Assembly (NCBI GenBank): GCA_049999805.1
Contig: JBNGIO010006373.1
Span: forward strand, 125,150 to 189,149
DNA: 64,000 nt
From: Folioceros fuciformis
Taxonomy: Eukaryota; Anthocerotophyta; Anthocerotopsida; Anthocerotales
Direction: 5' to 3'
Made by a program: the position numbers and the translations under genes
Notes under the pieces: generated by a model
The model's database searches: none
What the model was told of the DNA's origin: nothing
What the model saw: only the letters and a program-made list of their open reading frames with translations
Shown here: positions 52,194 to 62,018 of the stretch, one piece after another
How the letters are laid out: every line of letters begins with the position of its first letter
Numbering within the stretch: the stretch's first letter is position 1

Positions 52194-54686
52194 ATGGCTG
52201 TCCGGAGGTTGAGAGGTAGTCTTGGACGAACCTCGGTTTATCCGGTTTCGAAGAAGCAAGAGTTGGCTCAAACCAGAAAGGCAGCCAATGCTAGAGATGG
52301 ATCCTCCAGCAAGGGTGGTTGCCAGGAGCCGCCGTGCCGACAGTTGTATGAGGAGATCACACGTCGGTGGGATGACAGGCAACGAAAGAAGAAACCCCGT
52401 TCGGTAATTGGTTTCTCGCATCTGGAGTCCCTGGGGGTTCGTCAGGCGGACGTGCAGATGGGTACTCCGTGTGTGGAGAATGGCCGTTGTGCCCCTTCAC
52501 CACCCACATGGAGCGTGCCGTATGATGGTTCTGGGACTCGTGGGCCTGCGGGATACGGGATGGGCGTGGCTGATAATTCGGTGAGCCAATTGTGTCGGCG
52601 GGGGCAGCTCTCTGAGGCCGTTCAGGCCCTTGAAGCTCTGGTGCTCATGGACTGTCGCATTTCGAAATCCGTGTTTTACACTGTCATCAAAGAATGTGCT
52701 GCGAGGAAGGATCTGCTTTTGGGTCGCCGTGTGCATGCTCTCAGCGTGAAAACAGGGTATGGGTCGGACACGTTCTTGTGCAATCATGTCCTGCGGATGT
52801 ACGCTTCTCTTGGTCGGCTGCAAGAAGCCGTGGATGTGTTCAATGGGGTCACCGAACCGGATGCATTCACCTGGTCTGCCATGATATCTGCACAGGTTCA
52901 GTATGGACAAGATAAGCATGCCGTACAACTGTATCGTCGTATGCGGTTGTCAAGTACGAAGCCTGATGGGCATGTGTTTGTAGCAGCGCTTCAGGCTTGT
53001 GCAAAGGGATCAGACTTGAAGTCTGGGCAGCTGGTGCATGCTGATGTGCTGGCTAGTAGCGTGCAGCCAAGTATGTTTGTGTGGAATTGCCTGGTGGACA
53101 TGTATGCAAAATGTGGCAGCTTGGAAGAGGGGCAGAGAGTGTTTGACGGACTTGGTGAGAAGGATGTGGTGACATGGAGTGCATTGATAGCAGGATATTC
53201 CCAGCAGGGAATGGGGCATGAAGCTCTTCGTCTCTACAGGGTGATGCAAGAAGAAGGCACGGTGGCACCCAATTCTGTGACGTTTGTGTGCCTCCTGCAG
53301 GCATGCGCTAGTGTGGGTTCCACAGCTTTGGAAAAGGGGAGGCAGCTGCATGCACAAATCAAAGAACTAGGACTCCAAGGTCGTGAAAACATATCTAGCA
53401 GTTTGGTAAACATGTACGTGAAGTGTGGCAGCTTGGAAGAATCTCGAACAGTCTTTGGCGAACTTTCCCAGAAAGATGTGGTTACTTGGAGCACCATGAT
53501 AACAGGATATTCGCGGCAGGGAATGGGGCAAGAAGCTCTTAGTCTTTATACTTCGATGCAAGAAGACGGGATAACTGCACCCGATTCTGTGACATTCTTG
53601 TGCCTCCTGCAGGCTTGTGCAAGTGTGGGCACTCCAGCCTTAGAGAAAGGGATGCAGCTTCATGCACAAATAAATGCACAAGGGCTTCAAGGTGATGAGG
53701 CTGTAGCCAGCGCTCTAGTAAACATGTACGCAAAGTGTGGCAGCCTTGAGGATGCGAAGGGTGTTTTTAATCTACTTGATAAAAAGAATGTAGTGACATG
53801 GACCGCACTGATAGCAGGATATTCTCAGCAGGGCATGGGTCAGGAAGCTCTTCGGCTCTACCTTGCTATGCTGGAAGAGGGCAACGCCGTACCTGATTCT
53901 GTTACTTTTGCATGCCTCCTGCAGGTATGTGCGAACGTGGCAGCTCTGCATTTAGGAAAGCGGCTTCATGAACAGGTTAGAGAACAAGGACTTCAAGCTG
54001 ACGACGTCGTAGCCAGCAGCTTGATAAACATGTATGGAAAGTGCGGTAGCATGGTTGATGCACAGCAGGTGTTTGATGCACTGCCTAAGGCCAATGGGGT
54101 AACCTGGACTGCTCTCATTGCTGGATATACTTATCAGGGACACAGTGAGATGGTGTTTGAATTGGTTCGAAGAATGAGGGAGGAGGGAGTACAGCCAGAC
54201 ACGGTCACATTCCTCAGTGTTCTTACAGTATGCAGTCATACTGGTCTAGTGGCCAAGGGACGAGAGTATTTTGAGGCTATGAGCAAACAGTATGGCATCA
54301 CACCCGAGGTAGACCACTATACGTGCATGGTGGACCTCCTGGGCCGTGCAGGCCAACTAGACAAAGCACTAACTTTGGTCACAACTATGCCTGTACTGCC
54401 CAATGCTTCTGTGTGGCACGCTCTCTTGGGAGCTTGTCAAAAGTGGGGGAACGTAGAGGTGGGACGACACGCGTTCAACGAAGCAGTAAAGCTGGACAAG
54501 AAAGATGCCGTAGCATACGTGTTATTGTCGAACATCTACTCTGGTGCCCAGATGTGGGAGCAGGCACAGGAGACACAGGCCAGAAGAAAAGGGGTTGGGG
54601 CTTGGAAGCAGCCAGGGCAGAGCTGGTGGGCGGACATGGACGGACTGGTGCATGATTTTCAGGTTGCCGGTTACGTACTTTCGTGA
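52194..54686 (+). CDS. PLS-class PPR-E protein, tandem copy 3 (five S motifs)
   Basis: 830 residues from the ATG at 52194. The N-terminus MAVRRLRGSLGRTSVYPVSK is Arg/Ser-rich without acidic residues, a good organelle presequence, followed by about 100 low-complexity residues. The repeat block begins SVSQLCRRGQLSEAVQALEAL, and VFYTVIKECAARKDLLLGRR matches the other members. Five S motifs (MYASLGRLQE, MYAKCGSLEEGQ, MYVKCGSLEESR, MYAKCGSLEDAK, MYGKCGSMVDAQ). E1: LLGACQKWGNVEVGRHAF; E2: AWKQPGQSWWADMDGLVHDF, then QVAGYVLS and stop, so E2 is even shorter than in its sisters and DYW is absent. RNA target unknown; role inferred from the family. Confidence 0.88.
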   Translation: MAVRRLRGSLGRTSVYPVSKKQELAQTRKAANARDGSSSKGGCQEPPCRQLYEEITRRWDDRQRKKKPRSVIGFSHLESLGVRQADVQMGTPCVENGRCAPSPPTWSVPYDGSGTRGPAGYGMGVADNSVSQLCRRGQLSEAVQALEALVLMDCRISKSVFYTVIKECAARKDLLLGRRVHALSVKTGYGSDTFLCNHVLRMYASLGRLQEAVDVFNGVTEPDAFTWSAMISAQVQYGQDKHAVQLYRRMRLSSTKPDGHVFVAALQACAKGSDLKSGQLVHADVLASSVQPSMFVWNCLVDMYAKCGSLEEGQRVFDGLGEKDVVTWSALIAGYSQQGMGHEALRLYRVMQEEGTVAPNSVTFVCLLQACASVGSTALEKGRQLHAQIKELGLQGRENISSSLVNMYVKCGSLEESRTVFGELSQKDVVTWSTMITGYSRQGMGQEALSLYTSMQEDGITAPDSVTFLCLLQACASVGTPALEKGMQLHAQINAQGLQGDEAVASALVNMYAKCGSLEDAKGVFNLLDKKNVVTWTALIAGYSQQGMGQEALRLYLAMLEEGNAVPDSVTFACLLQVCANVAALHLGKRLHEQVREQGLQADDVVASSLINMYGKCGSMVDAQQVFDALPKANGVTWTALIAGYTYQGHSEMVFELVRRMREEGVQPDTVTFLSVLTVCSHTGLVAKGREYFEAMSKQYGITPEVDHYTCMVDLLGRAGQLDKALTLVTTMPVLPNASVWHALLGACQKWGNVEVGRHAFNEAVKLDKKDAVAYVLLSNIYSGAQMWEQAQETQARRKGVGAWKQPGQSWWADMDGLVHDFQVAGYVLS

Positions 54687-55097
54687 ACAAATCAAAGCCG
54701 AGACAGTGGTTCTAAGGTGCATCAGGGCCGAAAGAGGGAGTCTCGAAGGTGCAGTACCAAGACATGTACTGTTTGTCGTGCACGAGCTTTCACACGCATG
54801 CCAGATGGCCAAGACTGCGGCCACTAGGTTTCCGGGACATCCACCATCGGCAACCCTAGCGTGTACGAGATGCGTTCCATCTGAGGTTGTGCATCCAAAA
54901 TTAAATAAGAAGCCCCGATTCGAAATAAATATGCCCTGAGGAAACCTGAGCGATATTCCCCTGCGGAGAGTGCTGTATATGGTCAACTTTCGGTCCGAGC
55001 ACCTCAGTCGTTTTAGGTGTGTACATACCTGGTTAACGTGGTCTGCATCGGATCCCGTCGGAGCGTTTCGGTAGGGTTGAGCTGGGAATGTCAAGAG
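54687..55097. other. Spacer between PPR copy 3 and the WD40 gene
   Basis: 411 bases with no separate gene; the WD40 frame is open from 55017 but its first ATG is at 55098. A long minus-strand open frame crossing this region (54522-55505) overlaps two real genes and is a shadow. Confidence 0.45.
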
Positions 55098-56468
55098 ATG
55101 GGGGAGGCTGAAGACCAAGCCGAGTACAATGCGGGGTACTTGGCTGTGATCGATGTGGAACGTCCTCCCTCTCGGCGCTACCATTTCCACGCTCAGTTCA
55201 CGCAGCCTGAGAAGAAAGGAAAGCCAGCCAACAATTTTCTGAAAGGGGTGAAGTGGGCTCCAGATGGCTCCGGCTTTTGCACTTGCAGCGATGACAACAG
55301 TCTCCGGGTTTTCGATCTCCCAGCGGATGTCATTGCCCACGCGTGCGTGGAAGATGCGGCAGCAGCTGGTCAAGACTCGTACTGTGCCGCCTTGAGGATC
55401 CAGGAGGGGGAGACCGTGTATGACTTCAGTTGGTACCCTGGAATGACTGCAGCAGATCCTGCAAGCTGCCTCGTGGCAAGCACCAGCCGTGATCATCCCG
55501 TGCACCTCTGGGATGCTGTGTCGGGTGAGCTTCGGTGCAGCTATCGAGCCTACGATGCCATGGATGAAATTGCGGCTGCCTACTCCGTTGCTTTCAATTC
55601 AGCGGGGAATAGAGTATTTTGCGGCTACAACAAGATGCTTAGGGTCTTCGATGCATCCAGGCCTGGAAGGGATTTCGATGAGTATTCCACGGTTAACAAG
55701 AGCAAAGATGGACTGCGGGGTATTATATCGTGCCTGGCGTTTAATCCCTATCAACCAGGGGTGCTAGCAGCTGGCTCGTATAATCGGACTACCGCATTGT
55801 ATGCGGAGGATAATGCGGAGCTGCTCTTTGTGCTTCATGGACAGGAGGGTGGAGTTACTCAGGTTTTGTTTTCCAAGGATGGAAACTACCTGTACACAGG
55901 AGGCAGGAAGGACCCGAACATTTTGTGCTGGGATGTTAGGAACACGGCTGGAGTTCTGTACAAGATGCCGAGAGTAGCTGCAGAAACCAACCAACGTATT
56001 GCTTTTGATATAGAATCGTCAGGAAGGTATTTGGGGACTGGAGGTCAGGATGGTCTGGTGCATGTGTATGATCTCCAAACAGGTGCATGGGTGACGAGTT
56101 TTCAAGGAGCTCTGGATACTGTGAATGGATTCTCATTTCATCCGACGTTACCCCTTGCAGCATCCTGTTCGGGACACCGCAGATTTGCACTTGATACGGC
56201 GGATGATGAAATTGAGAAGGGTGGTTCTGTCACGGTTGTTGAAAACTGTGCGTCTGTTTGGCAGTTCGAGTGGATGTGGCAGGCGGTGAGTTATGAAGGG
56301 TTAGAGTCAGAGCTGGCGACGACTCCTACCAGCAACAACATGCAGGAGGATCGAGATAACAATGGAGAATTTTATGCTTCCTCAGAGCACACTGCTACTC
56401 TGAGCACTTGTGAGCAGCAGCTGCTCGAGGATCCTGGTAGTCTGGTGGCTGTAGAAGTTGTGCAGTGA
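55098..56468 (+). CDS. WRAP53: TCAB1/WRAP53-like WD40 protein, single exon
   Basis: 456 residues from MGEAEDQAEY. The order of blocks matches WDR79/TCAB1: NNFLKGVKWAPDGSGF, DNSLRVFDLP, EGETVYDFSWYPGM, STSRDHPVHLWDAVSGELR, YRAYDAMDEIAAAYSVAF, FCGYNKMLRVFDASRPGRDF, GIISCLAFNPYQPGVLAAGS, HGQEGGVTQVLFSKDGNYLY, GRKDPNILCWDVRN, TNQRIAFDIESSGRYLGTGG, and NGFSFHPTLPLAASCSGHRR. In animals this beta-propeller binds the CAB box of scaRNAs and telomerase RNA and brings them to Cajal bodies; the plant homologues are less studied. The long N-terminal region of the human protein is absent. The C-terminus is acidic and Gln/Ser-rich. It is intronless while most non-PPR neighbours are spliced. Confidence 0.9.
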   Translation: MGEAEDQAEYNAGYLAVIDVERPPSRRYHFHAQFTQPEKKGKPANNFLKGVKWAPDGSGFCTCSDDNSLRVFDLPADVIAHACVEDAAAAGQDSYCAALRIQEGETVYDFSWYPGMTAADPASCLVASTSRDHPVHLWDAVSGELRCSYRAYDAMDEIAAAYSVAFNSAGNRVFCGYNKMLRVFDASRPGRDFDEYSTVNKSKDGLRGIISCLAFNPYQPGVLAAGSYNRTTALYAEDNAELLFVLHGQEGGVTQVLFSKDGNYLYTGGRKDPNILCWDVRNTAGVLYKMPRVAAETNQRIAFDIESSGRYLGTGGQDGLVHVYDLQTGAWVTSFQGALDTVNGFSFHPTLPLAASCSGHRRFALDTADDEIEKGGSVTVVENCASVWQFEWMWQAVSYEGLESELATTPTSNNMQEDRDNNGEFYASSEHTATLSTCEQQLLEDPGSLVAVEVVQ

Positions 56469-57634
56469 TAGGATCCCGCTGGCACCACGTATGCTGGAGT
56501 AGCTGCCATCGTTGGCGTGGTGCTTGCATTCTTCGCGAGCTTCAGACTCCGATCCTGGTAGGTATAGTTCTACCAACATCCCTGGAGAAGCTGTTTTGGG
56601 CTTGGTGCTTGGTGTTGACTGCAGAGATTGAGAAGCATGCTCTGTGTTTGATGGTACAGAGTATTTGAAGGAAGGAAAAAAGAAACATTGAGGTGAAGCT
56701 TAGACGGGGATCCATCCTTTAGATCATGGACGTCTCAGGATCGGTTGTCAGGGTCTGCCTTCGAAATTGCCCAGGAGCTCCGAATCCTGGACAATAATGG
56801 ACATCGGGAACTAATTTTATTGATCGAGTATGACAAGTGCTTCATCCTTTTTCAAAGTGCTAGTGAGTACCAGGTCTGACTCTAACCCCTGATAGCTCAT
56901 TGGCCTCTAAAGCCTAGCGTGGTAGGCTCTGCGGCTGGACCGAACCTGGCCCACCGCACACAATATTCCAGAGTTGCAGTGGGTTGTCACGCCAATTGGT
57001 TGCTAACTGCCATGGTTGTCGCGACTAGTGTCTTCAATCTGGCACTTTCTTCCAGGATTTGGCTGGCATCCTTTGGGGATCTGAACTCTCTTTCAATTCT
57101 GAGCGCACTTCTTTCCGCAATTCTTCAAGCAGCTATGTTAAGTGTACCTTAAACTGCCCACCGTGACAGTGAGTCTACGGGCTGACGCTTGTTGCGGATC
57201 TAGAGCCACAACAGAGTAGGAAAATCAAGGTCGTGATCTTGACAGACATTTAATCCCTGCGAGGGCCTGTCATATTTCGCCGTTGGTGTACACGTGCCTG
57301 AGGCTCACCACGCGCTTGCGACCACAAACCTTGCATGCCCGTCGGCGGCACATCCTTTGAGCTCCACAACACCGGCGATCGTGGGAGCCTCTGGACAAAT
57401 TTGGAGCGGAATATCGTCGAAAGAGAGTATGAGAAATGTTTCAGAACGGGTCACGTAGGGTATCGGGTTAAAAAAGACATCTCGGCTGGTAAAGAGTTCT
57501 CTTCCCCGTGTCACGAGCGTCCTCTGTGTCGTACTAGTTGCGATCAGGTGCACAGCGCAGCGCAGTGCAGGGCCCCCGATCCGGGTCTTTTGGAGGCGGA
57601 GTGATCATCCAGGGCATACGTCTTCAGCTCCGCC
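56469..57634. other. Intergenic, WD40 3' side and VHA-c'' promoter
   Basis: About 1.2 kb without a recognisable gene. Short frames at 56919-57152 and 57335-57604 lack any family signature. Confidence 0.4.
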
Positions 57635-58449
57635 ATGGCGGATCCGAACTCTTCTTGGATTGGGTCGTTGAAGTACCTCTCGCCCTACTTCTACGCTGCG
57701 ATGGGGATTGCCCTCTCCATCGGGGTCTCAGTTTTGGGAGCAGCGTGGTAAAATCCAGGGTCTTATGCTGGCTGGCTCGCTTGGCTCAAGATCGGAAATG
57801 GCCAGTTTTCTGACTGTGCTGGCGTTCTGCAAACAGGGGGATGCTCATAACTGGCAGCAGTCTGATTGGTGCTGCCATCAAAGTCCCACGGATCACTTCG
57901 AAAAATCTGGTCAGGTAAGGACGTGCACAGGATTTTGAGTCCTCGTGAATGAGGGCAACTGTGTCACTTCCCTTCCCTTTCCTTGCCTCCGATCTGACAT
58001 AGTGCGCGTTTTGCAGTGTGATCTTTTGTGAGGCAGTTGCTATTTATGGTGTCATCGTGGCAATTATTCTGCAAACAAAGTTGGAGAGTGTCTCAAGCGA
58101 AAACCTATACCTTCCAACATCAATGCATGCTGGCTTTGCGATATTTGGCTCCGGCCTCATCGTGGGGCTGGCCAATTTGGCGTGCGGGTATGTATCACCG
58201 GGAGGGGGTGCATTTTCGTTTTCTTGGCTACTGACAATCAGCAGTCTGGTAACCATGTTGTGGTTGTTTGGCAGAATTTGTGTAGGAATTATTGGCAGCA
58301 GTTGTGCCTTAGCGGATGCTCAAAATTCAACCCTCTATGTGAAGATTCTGGTCATCGAGATCTTTGGCAGTGCCTTGGGTCTGTTTGGTGTCATTGTCGG
58401 AATTATTGTGTCCTCCCAAGCACAGTGGCCAACCACAGCTGTTAGCTGA
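57635..58449 (+). CDS. VHA-c'': V-type H+-ATPase proteolipid subunit c'', four exons
   Basis: Exons 57635-57747, 57837-57914, 58017-58187 and 58275-58449 give 178 residues. The subunit is part of the membrane Vo rotor ring of the vacuolar ATPase. Conserved blocks: [76 protein letters not shown] and [20 protein letters not shown], with the membrane Glu residues of the c'' type in FCEAV and VIEIF. Length matches plant VHA-c'' (about 180) rather than VHA-c (about 165). GMLITGSS replaces the usual GIYITGSS. The splice phases (2, 2, 2) agree throughout. Complete and probably functional. Confidence 0.95.
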
Positions 58450-59037
58450 GCTTGAAGGTGGATCAGTGTGGAAGAAGCTTTCGTCATGGTATAACAAACA
58501 GTTCAACAGAATTTTACTCAGGCTTTCCTATATCAAAGTCCTTCTCATATGCCGAGCTCAGTGGCCACATGTCTACATCCTCTGCCATGAACTCCCCGAA
58601 ACTTTAATGGACTCGGAGATGGTTAATCGTGATGTTGTGTCGTTGCAGATTTGCGTGGCAGCAGTGGGGTTGGCAGGACTCGAAGCCGCAGCGAAGATAA
58701 TGCTGAACGCGATGCTTGGCAGTTTCTTCTTATCTCTAACTCAATCGTAGACACTTCAAAATCTGAATTCTCTGCTTGAAGGGCCTACTGGCAAAGAGAA
58801 ATCTGGCAGTTGCCTTAGGATTTTGTCGCAGTCGTCGGAACCATGTCCTTCCAAGCAACATTCCCAGCCTGCCATAGCTCTAGTCTTCACGGAGTAGCTG
58901 AAGGTCATACTAAAGAAGTCTAGCTAACAAAGTTTGTACTCTAGCGAGGTGTGTTTTAGTACATGCCCCACCGGTGTGAGTGGAGTGTCGGGCAGCTCCT
59001 CAATTGTGGCCGGAAACCGAATTGCGCCCCCGTTGAG
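58450..59037. other. Convergent 3' region, VHA-c'' and GDU-like gene 2
   Basis: 588 bases between opposing stops; the open frame here (58364-58750) overlaps the VHA-c'' end and is a shadow. Confidence 0.45.
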
Positions 59038-59675
59038 TCAAAAATTCAAATCATCCTCAGCTTTATGTTTTCGGAATTCAAATCGCTGGCGGCCAGGCGA
59101 TGTGGTCGGGCGTGCAATGTGGGTGGGCGCCTGCTCTCCCGCCATGATGACAACCAGCGGGTCCACGGTGTTCTCCTCCTCGTGCGGCAAGTTGTGGGCA
59201 ATGGTGTTACGATCCACGAGCGGCAGTGGCTGATGCTGCGCCGCTTCTAAACCATCCGCTGCAGCTCCTTGTGCGTCGGCTGGATCGATGTTGTCCCTTG
59301 CCATATCTTCTCTTCTCATCCAAGAGCAAGTCAGCATGAAGAGAGCAAACATGACGAGCATGCTCATCACTGCAAAGCCCGCCACCACGTAAGGGAACGC
59401 CGCCATCGGCTGCGAATTCCATGGAGTATCACTGCCACACAAGACATTCACGAAGTCAGCGCCAATGCATTTCGAACGAGCTCAAAAGATACGTACATCG
59501 CAGATTGCAGAGAGTCCAGGCTTCCAGCACTCGAAACAAAGCCAGGCCCAGGCCCAGGACAGGCCCAGGCCGGCAACGACGGATTGGTCAAGGGGACGTA
59601 CTTGCCAGTTGGCGTAATGGGTCCCGGGTAGTGGAGACCCGCCATCCCTCCTTTCCGCGCTTGCCATCCATTCAT
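59038..59675 (-). CDS. GDU: GLUTAMINE DUMPER-like protein with canonical VIMAG motif, two exons
   Basis: Exon 59497-59675 joins 59038-59431 in phase 2 and gives 190 residues. The N-terminal exon is Gly/Pro-rich (PACPGPGPG-type run) and ends just before DTPWNSQP, the position where GDU proteins have SPWHSP. One membrane helix, FPYVVAGFAVMSMLVMFALF, is followed by MLTCSWMRRED. The cytosolic VIMAG motif appears as VVIMAGEQAPTHIARPT, matching the family signature needed for amino-acid export control and LOG2 binding in Arabidopsis. Without the upstream exon the protein would have to start at the Met inside the helix region (59406), so the two-exon model is preferred. Arabidopsis GDUs are single-exon genes as I recall, so the intron here is unusual. 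Confidence 0.72.
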
Positions 59676-62018
59676 GAACACTTGCCCTCAGCTCCGGACT
59701 ACTCCGAAGAATTCCAATCGGGGATTCCGACGCCTCGCGGACGGAGCCGACCCTGAAAGCGATCGGAATAGCTGCGAGGCTTCGTTCTTGCAGCGTGACG
59801 AGGCATGAACTCAGTCTGTGTGCAATCAGCTCAGTCTGGAGTCTGATTGCATACATGAAGAGTCCCCGACCGTTGGGAAGGAACAGTGTCAACCCGAGCA
59901 GAGGAGGGGAACCGGAATCGCCATCAGGGTGTCCTCAAAAGTCAGAATGATCCAAGATCTCTGCAGCAATTGCAATCGATGTCCCCCTGGAAGGAGCGCA
60001 CAATTTTGCGACAGGCGACAAAGAAGACTTAGTCTAGTGCAGTGCTGCGCCCGGCGCTTGGGTTCCCCGAGCGTGAGTGTGGACCGAGGGAGAAAGAGGA
60101 GGACGAGCCTCGAGGGTAGTGGGTGTGCGGTCACTGGGCACTGGCCACTGCACTCCCACCGGGGTGGCACGCGGAGTATTCCCGTCCGGTCAGTTTCGGA
60201 CTACAATCACAGCGGGGTGGTAGTACTACCCCAGATCTGAAGGGGGTACAACACGTCGAATGCGGCGATGGTGGAAGCCTGGAGGCAGCGCTTAGTAGGC
60301 CTAGCGCTGATGCTTCCGCACTGCTGCTAGCGACGGGACCCGGAGCAGCCGGACACCGTAAACAACAGGATTCTACACTGGTGGAGATTTGAAGAACAGA
60401 ATGACATGGGATTGGAAGGAAAGGAGGAGTTGCAATCGATCTCGTCTGCTGCACGGCGCTCATGTTTTGTTTGTGCTTTTGCAAAAGTGATCATCTTGCA
60501 AGGGCTGGCCAGGCCAGGACCAAGTCCGGCGTCCGACGTTTCTCTTCGCGTTCGTTCCCTGGTCGCCAGATACATACGATTGGCTGCAGGCAAGGTTGCT
60601 GTGAGAGAGACGTCCCAAGTGGAGCTCATCCAGGGACCGGGAGAAAGATTGTTGCAGGTGACGCGTTTACGGCGGAATTCCGCCCGGCGCTGCGCTATGT
60701 ATGTACATGCATACGATACAGACTCCCGGCAGACACATGTGCGATGTGGGAATAAAGCAGCGTTCGTCACAGGGCGGAACCAGGCGCACAGTTCATCGTG
60801 CTGTGCCTGATCACGACCGGTCACTGCCTGCTGACTCATGTGGAATCAACTACCCACTCTCATCACCAAATCTTCACGCTCCTGGTGCTGCTGCCTCGAC
60901 CAACACTATGGCATGAGGACGCCAGCATTTGCCAACATAATTACCGGGCCTGTCTGGAGTCACTCCCGTCACAGGGGACGGAGGGCCTGGCAGCTTGCCT
61001 CTCCTGTGAGCGCGAAAGCCAACCCTTTTCTTGTGATTGCCATCAATGAGCAGTGTCAAATTAGCTCCGACTGCTTGTCGGACTGAAGCAGAAGGTGGGT
61101 AGCTTCGCCAGTACTGACAATCAGCTTTCAACCATCCTGCTAAAGGATGTGGAAGTGTCCTAGCAACCACCCCCGATGACATTCCACACGCATTCACACT
61201 TCACCACCTCGGGGAAGCGCTTTGCCAAGGACTTCGTCATCATTGTGTTTCAGCAATGATCTGCGTTATACACCAGCAATGTTTGGGTGGTGCACAACCG
61301 GACGACTCGCTGAATGCATGCTGCGCTAGCACGATGGCACCTGATGAACCCTCATGCTGCTGATAGACAATTCCTGTAGGGGTCCTGTACTCCGCACATC
61401 ACAAAAAATCTGAGTTGCATGCTAACGCGGTAAATGCTCCGGCGGCCGGGGGTGTCGTTTGCTTCACGGGACATTCGCAAATTACCCTGAAGATTGNNNN
61501 NNNNNNNNNNNNNNNNNNNNNNNNNNNNNNNNNNNNNNNNNNNNNNNNNNNNNNNNNNNNNNNNNNNNNNNNNNNNNNNNNNNNNNNNNNNNNNNNTTGG
61601 ATAGGTCCAGCGGACACTGCTGCAGCAAAAATCAACTCCCTGCAAGCCCATGATGTTCAGATTGTGAGCACACACGACCACTACTACATAATCTACACAT
61701 CAAAATGCCATCCGATGACGTTTTGCGGTCATGGGATTCCCATTGACTAACCATATTCGGAACGTGTCATGCTCTGCAGTACTGCTCCTGGCGCAGAAAC
61801 TGTCACTGGTATGTATTCTCTCAGCTGCAAAACCATTGGCATCGTCAACATTTGACCCGCAAACTGAAGCCCACCATTCTTGCAGAGTATTGAAAGAAGC
61901 CAGGCAACCAACCTTTTGTTCAGGATGATAGTGCAATGTGGCTCCAGCGGGGAACCCAGAAGTGCTCCTCAACTTGACCGTCCACTCTCCTACGTTTCAA
62001 ACACCTTGGATAGACCAT
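59676..62018. other. Intergenic, about 2.3 kb, with an assembly gap
   Basis: No gene recognised on either strand. The frames at 60406-60810 and 59889-60170 lack family signatures. It includes a 100-N gap (61497-61596) whose flanks, unlike the other gap, show no duplication. Confidence 0.4.
61497..61596. other. Assembly gap of 100 N
   Basis: Exactly 100 N; placeholder length, true size unknown. Confidence 0.99.

Noticed and set aside
51220-52212. Open frames between PPR copies 2 and 3, including SLHGCVEFRLAMGSGERVLG.
   Set aside because: No recognisable domain, and no splice partners could be found.
54522-55505. 327-codon minus-strand open frame.
   Set aside because: It overlaps the PPR and WRAP53-like genes in antisense, starts and ends without family motifs, and follows their codon pattern; a shadow.
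60406-60810. 134-codon open frame in the right-hand intergenic region.
   Set aside because: No signature, no neighbouring exons and an overlapping antisense frame of similar length.
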